Counted from the stretch's first letter, positions 35,729-44,688 are shown. The stretch is DNA of 64,000 bases from GCA-2730975 sp937893275 (GCA_963968595.1 CAXAHJ010000010.1:1-64000); one strand, 5' to 3'. The notes: generated from the letters alone by a model not told the origin. Translations and numbers: made by a program.

Positions 35729-36298
35729 GTGGATCGGAACTTGAAAGTTGAAGAGCAAAAAGTTTGGGAACGAATCACAGCAGGAGATGGAACGGCTTTG
35801 GCCGAACTGTATGATTCCATCGGAACCAGATTGTTTTCGCTATCCTTCCGAATCCTCAACGACAGGTGGGATGCGGAGGAAGTTGTACAAGATACATTTG
35901 CCGCACTGTGGAAGAAGCCTCAATCATTCAACCCACAGAAAGGAAAGCTCGCTAGTTGGCTTATGGTATTAGTGCGTAATCGAAGTGTTGACCGATACAG
36001 GTCACGCAAAAGAAGAAAGGACACAACTAGCATAGAAGTCAGCTTGGAGGTGCAACCTGTGGACGAAAGTATAGACATCGCAACTTCTGCTTCTCAAACT
36101 GATGAAAAGCAACTTTTAGGAAATGCCATTGAAAAGCTCCCTCCAAAACAATTAACTGTATTGAAGCTTTCATATTTCAAGGGCTTGACGCATCCTGAAA
36201 TAGCTCAAGAACTCGGAATCTCTCTGGGAACTGTAAAATCCCGCATTCGCCTAGGAGTTGAAAAATTAAAGCAATCACTTCCCAAGAGCTTAAGATGA
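35729..36298 (+). CDS. ECF (extracytoplasmic function) RNA polymerase sigma factor
   Basis: 189 residues from GTG 35729; no ATG is available and a TTG at 35684 lies further upstream. Region 2 is clear: ALAELYDSIGTRLFSLSFRIL, AEEVVQDTFAALWKKP, SWLMVLVRNRSVDRYRSRKRR. Region 4 is AIEKLPPKQLTVLKLSYFKGLTHPEIAQELGISLGTVKSRIRLGVEKLKQ. The size and pattern fit the RpoE/SigK-like ECF group, including groups that control singlet-oxygen responses. It is followed after 61 bases by an anti-sigma-like gene. It heads the AT-rich part of the stress island and may control it; that is inference from position. Confidence 0.92.
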   Translation: MDRNLKVEEQKVWERITAGDGTALAELYDSIGTRLFSLSFRILNDRWDAEEVVQDTFAALWKKPQSFNPQKGKLASWLMVLVRNRSVDRYRSRKRRKDTTSIEVSLEVQPVDESIDIATSASQTDEKQLLGNAIEKLPPKQLTVLKLSYFKGLTHPEIAQELGISLGTVKSRIRLGVEKLKQSLPKSLR

Positions 36299-36359
36299 AC
36301 GCAGGCATCCAAAAGAAGTAGTTTGAAAAAGCCATTAGTGAAAGTACACTTATAAGTTG

Positions 36360-37598
36360 ATGTCGAATCTTGAACAGACGCTCATTGATTATTCTCTCGG
36401 TCTTTTATCGCCGAAAGATTCAGAGGACATTGAGTCCTTGATAGCTAAAGACAAGCAAGTTGCAGAGCTATTTTCAGGAGTGCAAGAAAGCTTCTGTTTA
36501 CTTGGAAACTCAACAAAGACCGCCAAGGTCAATGAGGATCTGAAAACACGAGTTTTAGAAATCTGCGAAGCTCCCAATCAAGAGGCGATGGAACTTCCTG
36601 CCGATTTATTGACCATGGCACCGCCTCTGCCTACTAATAGATACACGGGCGGTGGCGGATCAGTAGAATTAGGTGATTTGGGTAAAAGCGACCTGAAAGA
36701 CAAGATTAACCGCCTGTATGAGAGCATGCTAGAATTGAGAAATCTTGTCTCTGGGACTTCAGCTGCGGCAGAAGGAGACTTGAGTGAACTATGCAAGAGC
36801 GCGACATCTATCTCTTTGAATGTGCCCGCACACAACTCGATATGCTCAAATGGGGTTTCAGCAGTTCCACATGAAGAAGCGATTCAATCTTTCTTGAGAA
36901 CTCAGTTAACAAGCCTGCCCAGCATGGGATATTTCTTAAATAAAATCCATGGGGAGAGAGGTAGCGCAGGGGATGCCAGAAGGCTATTCTACCTCTGCCG
37001 AGATCAAATGAAGATCATGAGGGCATCCTTTGGAGACTTAGACGCCCCCCTTCTCGCTGAAGATGAAAAAATGCGTCTACATGGGGCTGGTTTACTCAGA
37101 ACAAAGTGGTGGGGAGCCGAGCATTCATACTATAGCAGAGCAGGAAAAGTTAAGTGTGGCTACTTTTTCGAAGGTCCAGTTACAGAAAGATGTGTCGAAT
37201 TCGCCGAGTATGACTCCAATCTTTACTGCTTGGCCAACTTGTTAGGATCAAAATCTGAAAACGGCGGGTTTCAGATAGAATTAAACAATACCAAGATCCC
37301 CGATTGTGTTTTGGCGACTTTGACGGCAAAAACAAGTTCTGAAAATCACTCGGAACTGAATGATGCACTTGCTCAAAAATACAATCGAGAGAGATTGGAT
37401 GAGGACAATTACTTGGCCCACCTAGTAAAATCTTCGATATCCAGGGCTTTCAAGCTAAGCACTCCAGCCGAGGCATATAGCAGAAAGTTTATAGGTTGTG
37501 AAAGAACTGAAAATCAGACGATGTTGTGGTTTGTCTGGCCATCCATCCTCGAAACCCATGGCGGAGGAGAAGCAACAACCTCAAATCCACGACAGTAA
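36360..37598 (+). CDS. Soluble anti-sigma-like protein with unrecognised Cys-containing C-terminal region
   Basis: 412 residues. The first 75 read like a RskA/ChrR-type anti-sigma domain: YSLGLLSPKDSEDIESLIAKD, ELFSGVQESFCLLG, LKTRVLEICEA. It has no Cys/His zinc motif. Residues about 120-400 match nothing I know; they hold eight of the protein's ten Cys and several aromatic patches (LRTKWWGAEHSYYSRAG). There is no transmembrane helix, so any signal would be sensed in the cytoplasm. Its place directly after the ECF sigma gene supports an anti-sigma role. The 3' end overlaps the convergent DUF2071 gene by 85 bases. Confidence 0.65.
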   Translation: MSNLEQTLIDYSLGLLSPKDSEDIESLIAKDKQVAELFSGVQESFCLLGNSTKTAKVNEDLKTRVLEICEAPNQEAMELPADLLTMAPPLPTNRYTGGGGSVELGDLGKSDLKDKINRLYESMLELRNLVSGTSAAAEGDLSELCKSATSISLNVPAHNSICSNGVSAVPHEEAIQSFLRTQLTSLPSMGYFLNKIHGERGSAGDARRLFYLCRDQMKIMRASFGDLDAPLLAEDEKMRLHGAGLLRTKWWGAEHSYYSRAGKVKCGYFFEGPVTERCVEFAEYDSNLYCLANLLGSKSENGGFQIELNNTKIPDCVLATLTAKTSSENHSELNDALAQKYNRERLDEDNYLAHLVKSSISRAFKLSTPAEAYSRKFIGCERTENQTMLWFVWPSILETHGGGEATTSNPRQ

Positions 37599-38263
37599 TG
37601 TGACAAAACTGGAGGGCAATCGGGTTCCTCCAGTCCTTGTGCACAAAATAAATCTCCACTATATCTGGCATCCTTCAGTCCCACAGGATCATATGGAGGA
37701 TGCTTAACGAAGCTAGGAGAAGAGGAGTAGCTAGCCTTACGCTTGCTCCAAAAACAATATCGCTCCAAAAGAAAATCGCTGAGCAATTTCTTGCAACCTG
37801 ACACATCAGAAAAAGTAGTTTGGGCAGAAATGGAGGCAGAAACCGATCCTCCAAAGGTTTTTCTTCTAGATTCCCAGACATGACGAGTAGTTTCCTGAAA
37901 CATTGAAATGTCAGACTTGTAATAAGGAAGCCCAAAAAGCAAACGTGCCCCCCAAGTGGCAAGAAAATCGGAAGAGTCTAAAGAATAAAACCAAACCCCT
38001 TTCTGACCATCGGGACCTATGACGTAAGTTCGGAGATTAACTTCAAGAAAATCATTCCAAGGCAATTGCCGAAGCGGGAAAATTCGGAGTTTTTTCAACT
38101 TAAATGCGACTACGCTTATCCAAGCCCTTCCCTCGAAAAGGTCTACCTGAAGATCATGCGGTAAAGTAGGTTTGAGAACACTCTCGGGAATTGGCCAATG
38201 AAGAAAGAACAAATCCTCCCATTTTTGGGTAATAAAGGGAAATAATGGAAATAAATTTGCCAA
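37514..38263 (-). CDS. DUF2071 (YqjF-like) family protein
   Basis: A 249-residue protein. The DUF2071 pattern is recognisable: WEDLFFLHWPIPESVLKPTLPHDLQVDLFEGRAWISVVAF, then VNLRTYVIGPDGQKGVWFYSLD. It has a DUF2071-typical acetoacetate-decarboxylase-like fold with no known reaction. The start must be TTG 38263, since a stop lies nine codons upstream and the homology begins near residue 14. It follows the SRPBCC gene by 25 bases on the same strand; the two are likely cotranscribed. Such genes recur next to photolyase and light-response clusters. Confidence 0.85.
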   Translation of the reverse strand: MANLFPLFPFITQKWEDLFFLHWPIPESVLKPTLPHDLQVDLFEGRAWISVVAFKLKKLRIFPLRQLPWNDFLEVNLRTYVIGPDGQKGVWFYSLDSSDFLATWGARLLFGLPYYKSDISMFQETTRHVWESRRKTFGGSVSASISAQTTFSDVSGCKKLLSDFLLERYCFWSKRKASYSSSPSFVKHPPYDPVGLKDARYSGDLFCAQGLEEPDCPPVLSHYCRGFEVVASPPPWVSRMDGQTNHNIV

Positions 38264-38288
38264 AACAGAGTCGAACCAGACCGACTAA

Positions 38289-38738
38289 TCAGCAAAAAAT
38301 CTTTTCTAATGCCTGTCTTCGAAAGCGAAAAATACTTTCAAGGTTTTGGCGAACAAACAAACAGTGAGAAATTTTCCCAAGAGGACCTAAAGGCAAAGCA
38401 TAGCGGATTTCGTCAGTCATTAAAGTCCCCCCTTCCACCTCTAATAAACTGTGCTGGTGAATCCACAAACTATAAGGTCCAACTCTTTGCTCGTCCACAA
38501 AGGAAACGCCTTCTTCAACATATTTAATTTCAGTGAGCCATGAAATTCGGCCCATAACCGGAACCTTAACACGATACTCGACAAATTGCCCGGAAGTTAA
38601 ATGACTCGATACTGTCCCGATGATCTGAAAGTCCATTTCGGGGGGGGTGATGCGAATCAAATTGCTTGGAGAAGAGACAAAATCCCAAAGAACGGATCGG
38701 GAGACAGGCAATGTTTGTTTTTGACTCAAGAAATACAT
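38289..38738 (-). CDS. SRPBCC (START-like) ligand-binding family protein
   Basis: A 149-residue protein with the SRPBCC plan: an N-terminal strand (FLSQKQTLPVSRSVLWDFVSSPSNLIRITPPEMDFQII), a beta-sheet with WLTEIKYVEEGVSFVDEQRVGPYSLWIHQHSL and a C-terminal helix (QNLESIFRFRRQALEKIF). It resembles the cyclase/dehydrase-like subgroup often found with SDR and photolyase genes. It probably binds a hydrophobic ligand. A promoter-like sequence lies unusually close to the ATG (see 38747-38774). Confidence 0.85.
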   Translation of the reverse strand: MYFLSQKQTLPVSRSVLWDFVSSPSNLIRITPPEMDFQIIGTVSSHLTSGQFVEYRVKVPVMGRISWLTEIKYVEEGVSFVDEQRVGPYSLWIHQHSLLEVEGGTLMTDEIRYALPLGPLGKISHCLFVRQNLESIFRFRRQALEKIFC

Positions 38739-38746
38739 ATAGAAGT

Positions 38747-38774
38747 ATCATATGCATTATCTAAATTTTGACAA
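38747..38774 (-). promoter_or_regulatory. Candidate promoter of the SRPBCC-DUF2071 unit
   Basis: On the minus strand TTGTCA (38774-38769), a 16-base spacer and TATGAT (38752-38747) form a good sigma-70-type promoter. Only eight bases separate the -10 box from the ATG, so the transcript would be leaderless or nearly so. Confidence 0.45.
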
Positions 38775-38817
38775 CCGCACCTTGACGAGCAACTGATAGT
38801 CCAATAACTACGACAAT

Positions 38818-39684
38818 ATGAAAAAGAAATTTCCGCCCATCCTGCTTTCACTCGCTTGGCTAGTAAGCCCAATCTGCCTACAGGCACAAGATTTCATGTC
38901 AGATGCCGCAGCCGTACGTTTGTCGTTTTCAGGTTCTCCCAAAAGAACAATTCAAGGCACTTCAAAAGAAATTGGCTTACAGCAATCTACCTTGATCACG
39001 CCTCTCTTCTACAAAAAAGGTGAAATTTGGTCTTTTGCCGCAGGACTTAGATATGAAGGTACTGATCTGGAATTTTCGGATACCTCTTTGCTCGACGAGA
39101 ACTGGCTTCACTCAATTGATGTTCCCTTACTATTGATGAAAGAACAATCTGAAAAGCTAAATTGGATGCTTCTCTTTAATCCAACCATGGCGGGCGATTT
39201 CGACAGTATAGATGGGGACACATTTAGTTATCTTACAATTCTGGGTGCTCGATATCGAATCAGCGACACCTTCCAATGGTTCTTCGGAGCCATACATACC
39301 ACAGGATACGACGATAACTTATTTGTTCCCGCCATTGGTTTCTATTGGGCACCCTCCGAACGCTCCGATCTACTGTTTGCAGGACCATATCTGAGATACA
39401 AGTACTCTATTACAGATTCGCTGGATTTTATTCTTGGAGGTCGCTTTTCAGGATCCAAGTGGAACACCAGAGCCGAATATGGAGAGAGAGACTTTCGCCT
39501 AAAAGCCTATCGAACAAGTGCGACTTTTCAATGGGACATCCATGAAAAGCATGCTCTTTTGGCTTCCTTCGGTTTGGAGCTTGCGAGAGAAGTAGAGATA
39601 AAGGCTACGAATGGCGCATTGATCTTGGACCAAGATCTTGACCACGCTCCCTATTTCGAAATTGGTTATCGTTTCAGGTTCTAA
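38818..39684 (+). CDS. Outer-membrane beta-barrel protein (DUF6268-like)
   Basis: A 288-residue protein with a signal peptide (about 1-23, ending LQAQ). The rest is a series of amphipathic strands with aromatic girdles (WSFAAGLRYEGTDLEF, LNWMLLFNPTMAGDF, LRYKYSITDSLDFILGGRFSGS) and a C-terminal FEIGYRFRF ending in Phe, the Bam recognition mark. DUF6268 is my best guess. A passive barrel or lipid/quinone-export role is possible but unproven. It is divergent from the SRPBCC gene. Confidence 0.75.
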   Translation: MKKKFPPILLSLAWLVSPICLQAQDFMSDAAAVRLSFSGSPKRTIQGTSKEIGLQQSTLITPLFYKKGEIWSFAAGLRYEGTDLEFSDTSLLDENWLHSIDVPLLLMKEQSEKLNWMLLFNPTMAGDFDSIDGDTFSYLTILGARYRISDTFQWFFGAIHTTGYDDNLFVPAIGFYWAPSERSDLLFAGPYLRYKYSITDSLDFILGGRFSGSKWNTRAEYGERDFRLKAYRTSATFQWDIHEKHALLASFGLELAREVEIKATNGALILDQDLDHAPYFEIGYRFRF

Positions 39685-39712
39685 ATAGATAAGAAGTTTC
39701 AATCAAGGGGAA

Positions 39713-40678
39713 TCAAACTCCTTGAATTATTGATTCGGCAGCCTCCCAGCCAGAAATGGCCGCATTCTCAATTCTTTCACCACCAAAACTATCTCCAGCT
39801 AAACTCAGATGAATATCAGTGGAATGAAAATGGGACTCTCCAAAGCTAAACAAGGGCTTGGCAAAGCGCCACCTGTGAATGGCCCACTCTAAAATTTTTG
39901 CCTGCATTAACTGTTCAACTACCGGGATCAATGCGAGTCCTGCTTCCTGATCCGAAGCATTCCATATTTCATCCGAAAAAGTTGCCGAGGCATGAAGAGT
40001 GAACGCAGGCTTTTGAGAAATCCCTTTGACTTGATTATCCGCTAACCAATCAATTTGAGGAGTAGGATGTGTAATGATTCCGGGACAAGAAACGGACGAA
40101 GTCCGATCAAGTAGCCCAAAGAATGCCAAACAACTTGAATAACTGATATCCTTTAACTTATTCATCACTTCGGGTTGCAACTCGAAACTACTACGAGAAA
40201 AAAGCTCGAGCATTTGAGGTACAGGTAGAGTGAGAACTAAATGATCCACATCAAGGGATCGTCCACTAGTTCCTTTCTCCTCAACTGTCCAAGCCCCCCC
40301 TGACCATTGAATAAATTCTGCAAAAAAGTTCTTCTCTACTCTTAAATTTTTCAATAAATGTTTTGCTGGATCGGTCATCCCCAAAACGCCTCGAAACCTA
40401 GAACGATCAGTTAAATCCGGTCGATTAGGAACATGATCATACCATTCGGCAACGGTATCACCATTTCGCCATTCTTGGAGATATCCAAGTAAACGGTTAT
40501 CTCGTATAGTAAAAAATTGAGCCCCATGGTCTATTCTTGCCCCATTCATGCGTCTTGTAGACATTCGCCCCCCTACCCCTCTACCTTTTTCGACGACAGT
40601 CACCTCATGGCCGAGATCCGATAAACGACGAGCACAAATACAGCCTGAAATTCCAGCCCCAACTACTAGCACTTTCAT
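39713..40678 (-). CDS. Renalase-like FAD-dependent oxidoreductase
   Basis: A 321-residue protein. It starts with the dinucleotide-binding motif VLVVGAGISGCICARRL, then VTVVEKGRGVGGRMSTRRMNGARIDHGAQFFT, which is characteristic of renalase-like amine oxidases. The C-terminus keeps the second FAD contact (LSLAGDSFGGERIENAAISGWEAAESI). Renalase-type enzymes oxidise off-path dihydropyridine nucleotides or amines. A redox role fits its place beside pirin, AlkB and glutathione peroxidase. It is divergent from pirin. Confidence 0.88.
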   Translation of the reverse strand: MKVLVVGAGISGCICARRLSDLGHEVTVVEKGRGVGGRMSTRRMNGARIDHGAQFFTIRDNRLLGYLQEWRNGDTVAEWYDHVPNRPDLTDRSRFRGVLGMTDPAKHLLKNLRVEKNFFAEFIQWSGGAWTVEEKGTSGRSLDVDHLVLTLPVPQMLELFSRSSFELQPEVMNKLKDISYSSCLAFFGLLDRTSSVSCPGIITHPTPQIDWLADNQVKGISQKPAFTLHASATFSDEIWNASDQEAGLALIPVVEQLMQAKILEWAIHRWRFAKPLFSFGESHFHSTDIHLSLAGDSFGGERIENAAISGWEAAESIIQGV

Positions 40679-40733
40679 TAATAGAATAATACCCTTGGAA
40701 ATGAAAAATGAAACTAACTTTTAAAAGATGGAG

Positions 40734-40762
40734 TTGGATAAGTAGAATTCTACACTTAATTA
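40734..40762 (+). promoter_or_regulatory. Candidate pirin promoter with operator-like palindrome in the spacer
   Basis: TTGGAT (40734-40739), a 17-base spacer and TAATTA (40757-40762) lie seven bases before the pirin ATG. The spacer contains the perfect 12-base palindrome GTAGAATTCTAC (40742-40753), a position suited to repressor or MerR-type activator binding. A related palindrome lies upstream of the sigma gene at 53 kb. Confidence 0.4.
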
Positions 40763-40769
40763 ATACCTC

Positions 40770-41477
40770 ATGAGGATAAAAACAAGGTTGGCTGAGGAGC
40801 GCGGGAAAGAAGAGTTAGGATGGCTCCATGCACGCTTCACCTTCTCGTTTGGAAACTATCAAGACTCCCGTCATTCGGGTTTTCGTTCCTTGAAAGTTAT
40901 GAATAACGACACGATCGAACCAGGTGGAGGGTTTTCTACTCACCCCCACAAAAACATGGAAATCTTCACCTATGTGATGAGAGGATCCTTGGAACACAAG
41001 GACAGCATGGGCAACGGTTCAGTCCTTTCGGCAGGACAACTCCAGTATATGAGTGCAGGAAGTGGAGTCTATCATAGTGAATTCAACCCATCGGAGGAAG
41101 AGCAGACAGAACTTTATCAAATTTGGTTGGAACCAAAACAAATGGGAGGCTCGCCACTGTACGAAGAAAAAGTCGTGGACTCGGAATTCCTTCGTAATGA
41201 TTTAAACATTCTATTCTCGGGGAATGGTCGAGATGGCTCAATTGTTATTCGCCAAGATGCGGAATTTTCATTGGTGCATCTTGATGAAGGGAAAACTCTT
41301 CAACTAAAACCTAATTCCTTGTTTCCTTGTGGTTGGATTCAAGTGATTTCAGGAACGCTGCGGACAGGAGAAACGCAATTATGTAAGGCTGATGGAATGG
41401 CAATCGAAGATTGGAATGAAAACATTGATATTCAGGCGCAAACAGATTCTGTCATTTTCCTTTTTCATCTTCAATGA
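40770..41477 (+). CDS. Pirin family protein (bicupin, quercetinase-like)
   Basis: A 235-residue protein of the YhhW/pirin type. Metal ligands His58, His60, His102 and Glu104 are intact within THPHKNMEIFTYVMRGSLEH and GSGVYHSEFNPS. Bacterial pirins of this group can show quercetin 2,3-dioxygenase activity and are often linked to oxidative stress. The stop overlaps the AlkB start (ATGA), so both are translated together. An operator-like palindrome lies in its promoter. Confidence 0.92.
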   Translation: MRIKTRLAEERGKEELGWLHARFTFSFGNYQDSRHSGFRSLKVMNNDTIEPGGGFSTHPHKNMEIFTYVMRGSLEHKDSMGNGSVLSAGQLQYMSAGSGVYHSEFNPSEEEQTELYQIWLEPKQMGGSPLYEEKVVDSEFLRNDLNILFSGNGRDGSIVIRQDAEFSLVHLDEGKTLQLKPNSLFPCGWIQVISGTLRTGETQLCKADGMAIEDWNENIDIQAQTDSVIFLFHLQ

Positions 41478-42103
41478 ATTCTCCACGAGTAAACCAAGGA
41501 GAGTGGTTTACAAATAATCCGGAACTCAATAATGTACCGAATGCAGACATCCAGTACATTCCGGATTTTTTTTCTAAAGAAAAATCGGACCAAATGCTCA
41601 AAAGCTTGATCAAAAACATCAATTGGCGTCAAAATACTATTCAATTTTACGGGAAGAGAAGCTTAGTTCCTCGACTAGAAGCTTGGTACGGGGATGTAGG
41701 AAAAAGCTATTCATATTCGGGCATTCAAATGGACCCCACACCATGGAGCGAAGAACTTATTGAAATCAAGCAAGCGATCGAAACGCAGACCGAATCCCCG
41801 TTTAACTCTGTTCTCATCAACTATTATCGCGATGGAAAGGACCGAGTAGCCTGGCACAGTGACGACGAAAACGAATTAGGCAGGAATCCTGTCATTGGGT
41901 CGATCAGTTTTGGTGCTGAGCGCAAGTTCAAGCTGAGGCACAAAGAATATAAAAAGAATGGATGTAGGATAGAAATAAAATTAGAGCACGGCAGCTTCTT
42001 GTTAATGAAAGGCGAAACTCAACATCATTGGGTGCACGAAATTCCACGCACTGCTCTTGCCATTGGACCTCGGGTCAACCTAACCTACAGATTCATTAAA
42101 TAG
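41474..42103 (+). CDS. alkB: AlkB-type Fe(II)/2-oxoglutarate DNA dealkylase
   Basis: A 209-residue protein. Iron ligands are His128 and Asp130 (WHSDD) and His188 (WVHEIPR); the 2-oxoglutarate Arg lies in RVNLTYRF. The substrate lid region includes PRLEAWYGDVGKSYSYSG. The family removes methyl groups from 1-methyladenine and 3-methylcytosine, reversing alkylation damage. The AlkB2-like PRL...YG pattern supports a nucleic-acid substrate. It is coupled to pirin by a 4-base overlap. Confidence 0.92.
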   Translation: MNSPRVNQGEWFTNNPELNNVPNADIQYIPDFFSKEKSDQMLKSLIKNINWRQNTIQFYGKRSLVPRLEAWYGDVGKSYSYSGIQMDPTPWSEELIEIKQAIETQTESPFNSVLINYYRDGKDRVAWHSDDENELGRNPVIGSISFGAERKFKLRHKEYKKNGCRIEIKLEHGSFLLMKGETQHHWVHEIPRTALAIGPRVNLTYRFIK

Positions 42104-42212
42104 TTTTCGTGATATTCCAAAGGGGATAAGGAACAGTGTAAGATTGGAGAAATCAAAATGAGCTCTTCATTTTTATTGATCTGAAAACAAGATTTGAACG
42201 AAATAAAAAGTA

Positions 42213-42785
42213 ATGAAACAATTTTGGAAGATTTCTGTAACACTGTTGATAATTTCAACTGAGTTGGCTGCATACGAATCCATGCATCAAAAAACATCTG
42301 TTGGTACTATCAAAATACTTCACATCCCCGAAAGGTTAGCATTGGAAGCACAATCTGAAACAACCTATTTCGAGGCTGACAATGGACTGTTCCGCAAACT
42401 GTTTCGTTTCATTACCGACAATGGGGTCTCGATGACAACTCCAGTGGAAGCTGAAATCAAGCCTGGGAAAATGAGGTTTTTCGTAGGCAAACAAGATCGA
42501 CTTAAATCCATACGGTCTACTTCGGTGGTCGAGGTAAAGAAAATATCCCCGATGTTAGTAGTGGCAATTGGTGTTAGAGGGAGTTATTCTGAGGACAGAT
42601 TTCGTAAAAACGAGAAACAACTCTTGGCCTGGATTAAAAGAAATGAAAAATACGAAGCGACTGGAGATGCACATGCAGTGTATTGGAACGGACCTTTCGT
42701 TCCAGGATTTTTTAAACGCTCTGAAGTTCATTTACCAATCAGGAAAATGAACGAGCTCAAACGAAAAACAAAAGTTGAAATCTAA
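42213..42785 (+). CDS. SOUL family haem-binding-like protein, secreted
   Basis: A 190-residue protein with a probable signal peptide (about 1-19). The SOUL/HBP pattern is visible: FRKLFRFITDNGVSMTTPVEAE, a MRFFVGKQDR strand and YWNGPFVPGFFKRSEVHLPI near the C-terminus. SOUL proteins bind haem or tetrapyrroles; a tetrapyrrole buffer makes sense in a photo-oxidative setting, because free porphyrins generate singlet oxygen. It is followed by glutathione peroxidase after eight bases. Confidence 0.85.
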   Translation: MKQFWKISVTLLIISTELAAYESMHQKTSVGTIKILHIPERLALEAQSETTYFEADNGLFRKLFRFITDNGVSMTTPVEAEIKPGKMRFFVGKQDRLKSIRSTSVVEVKKISPMLVVAIGVRGSYSEDRFRKNEKQLLAWIKRNEKYEATGDAHAVYWNGPFVPGFFKRSEVHLPIRKMNELKRKTKVEI

Positions 42786-42793
42786 AGAGCATA

Positions 42794-43330
42794 ATGAGAA
42801 AATACTTCTTAATAACAACAATTTCAATTACTACTATCATCAACGCCACACCTGTACACGACCACAAACTCCTCGACATTGTTGGCAGAGAAACTTCACT
42901 GGCAGAGTACAAGGGAAAAGTAATGCTGATAGTAAATGTTGCATCTAGGTGCGGGTTCACGAAGCAATACAAGGGACTCGAAGAATTGTATAATAAATAC
43001 AAATCAAAAGGATTAGTAGTTTGCGGATTCCCTTGCAACCAGTTCGGCAAGCAAGAACCTGGTTCGGATAAGGAAATCAAGGAATTTTGCACCGCTAATT
43101 TCGGGGTCACTTTTCCCATGTACTCGAAAATCGAGGTCAATGGAGAAGCAAGGCATTCGCTCTACGAGACGCTGGTCGGAAAGGACTCACCCTTAAAGGG
43201 AAACGTAAAGTGGAACTTCACAAAAATATTGGTAGGAAGGGACGGAAAGCCGATCGATAGGTTCGGTTCCTTGACCTCTCCCTCATCGAGTAAACTCCGC
43301 AAGGCCATCGAGAACGCTCTGGAAGAATAG
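42794..43330 (+). CDS. Glutathione peroxidase family protein, exported
   Basis: A 178-residue protein with a short hydrophobic leader (about 1-19). The GPx catalytic set is complete with Cys instead of selenocysteine: Cys53 in VASRCGFTKQY, Gln83 in FPCNQFG and Trp in VKWNFTKIL. The second Cys for a thioredoxin-type mechanism may be Cys77 or Cys81. It reduces hydroperoxides, probably lipid peroxides in the envelope. AAAGAG lies eight bases upstream of the ATG. It forms a unit with the SOUL and PQQ genes. Confidence 0.92.
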   Translation: MRKYFLITTISITTIINATPVHDHKLLDIVGRETSLAEYKGKVMLIVNVASRCGFTKQYKGLEELYNKYKSKGLVVCGFPCNQFGKQEPGSDKEIKEFCTANFGVTFPMYSKIEVNGEARHSLYETLVGKDSPLKGNVKWNFTKILVGRDGKPIDRFGSLTSPSSSKLRKAIENALEE

Positions 43331-43337
43331 TGGTTGC

Positions 43338-44684
43338 GTGAAACTCCTCACCCTAACTGTGCCTGCAGCCTTGGTCTGCATGATTTTTCTATCGAGTTGC
43401 GTAAAGATTGAGTGGCGTGGCGGCATGACCCCTTCCTTCAAGTGGAAGGGGAAGAAGGACAAAAGCAGACTTGTGTTGCCTGACCCCCAAGCAGGCGAAT
43501 TCCGCCTGAATGATAATTCAACTACCTCCAACTGGCCCGACTTCCGAGGACCCGGCAGGCGTGGCATCGCCCCTGAACAAGGTGTAGACCTCGACTGGGA
43601 AGAAGACCCCATCCCGGTATGGCGGAAGCCCATCGGCCAAGGACATTCCTCAGTCATTATCGCCGGCAGTCGCCTCTATACACTCGAACAGAAAGGAGAA
43701 TTCGAGGTTCTTTCCTGTTCCTCATTGATGAATGGTTCAATCATTTGGAATCACCGGACCGAGGATCGTTGGGACGACTCCATGGGAGGAACCGGTCCTC
43801 GAAGTACCCCCGTTTTCTCCAACGGGAAGATTTTTTCACTGTCGTCGAGTGGGAAATTGGCTTGTATCGATGCCGTCACAGGAGATCTCGGATGGGAGCA
43901 AGCCACACTTGATCTCGACTACAAGTACCCGCACTGGGGAATCGCCTGCTCGCCGCTGGTGATAGACGACTTGGTCGTCGTGTCCCCCGGCGGCAAGGCC
44001 GGCGCCGCCAAGGCTTTTGACGCCACGACGGGCGAAGCCCGCTGGACCTCCGAACTGAAAGGTGCGGGCGTCTACCTCTCTCCCACGGTGCTCGACCTGC
44101 TCGGAGAAAAATACCTGATGGCAGCGGTGGAGGGCAAATTTGCAGGACTCAATCCGACCACCGGAAACACCCTGTGGGAGCATCCGTGGAAAATCTTCAT
44201 GATCAATGCCCAAATTGTCCAACCTCTCGAGTTGTCGGATGACTTCTTCCTGCTTTCCGCAGGCTACGGCAAGGGAGCCGAAGCCATTCGCTTCAAGAAG
44301 ACCGCAAATGGTTTCGAAACGGAACAAATCTGGAAATCGAAGAACCTTAAAACAAAGTTTTCCAGCCCGGTCCTCAGAGACGGCTATCTCTACGGCTTAA
44401 GCGAGAATTCCCTCACCTGCCTCGACGCAAGTACGGGAGAACTTAAGTGGCGAGGAAAAAAATACGGTTATGGGCGCATTCTCTTGGCTAAGGACAAGTT
44501 GCTAATTCTTGGGAACACAGGAACATTCAGTATCGTCGAGGCCAAGCCCGAAGCTTTTGAGGAAATCGCTTCGCATCAGCTCCTAAGCAAGGAACGTTGC
44601 TGGAATGGACCCGCCTTGGTTGGAGGCTACCTAGTGGTCCGGAACGGCAGCGAGATCGCCTGCTACGATTTCGCCAAACGCTAG
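43338..44684 (+). CDS. PQQ-like beta-propeller lipoprotein
   Basis: 448 residues from GTG 43338, giving a leader with lipobox IFLSSC (Cys about 21). The mature start has NWPDFRGPGRRG, the same motif as the other two PQQ-like proteins. Blades carry DAVTGDLGWEQ, DATTGEARWTS, NPTTGNTLWEH and DASTGELKWRG. No quinoprotein catalytic Asp/Glu pair can be assigned. It follows glutathione peroxidase by seven bases and is convergent with umuC, four bases apart. Confidence 0.88.
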   Translation: MKLLTLTVPAALVCMIFLSSCVKIEWRGGMTPSFKWKGKKDKSRLVLPDPQAGEFRLNDNSTTSNWPDFRGPGRRGIAPEQGVDLDWEEDPIPVWRKPIGQGHSSVIIAGSRLYTLEQKGEFEVLSCSSLMNGSIIWNHRTEDRWDDSMGGTGPRSTPVFSNGKIFSLSSSGKLACIDAVTGDLGWEQATLDLDYKYPHWGIACSPLVIDDLVVVSPGGKAGAAKAFDATTGEARWTSELKGAGVYLSPTVLDLLGEKYLMAAVEGKFAGLNPTTGNTLWEHPWKIFMINAQIVQPLELSDDFFLLSAGYGKGAEAIRFKKTANGFETEQIWKSKNLKTKFSSPVLRDGYLYGLSENSLTCLDASTGELKWRGKKYGYGRILLAKDKLLILGNTGTFSIVEAKPEAFEEIASHQLLSKERCWNGPALVGGYLVVRNGSEIACYDFAKR

Positions 44685-44688
44685 TATC

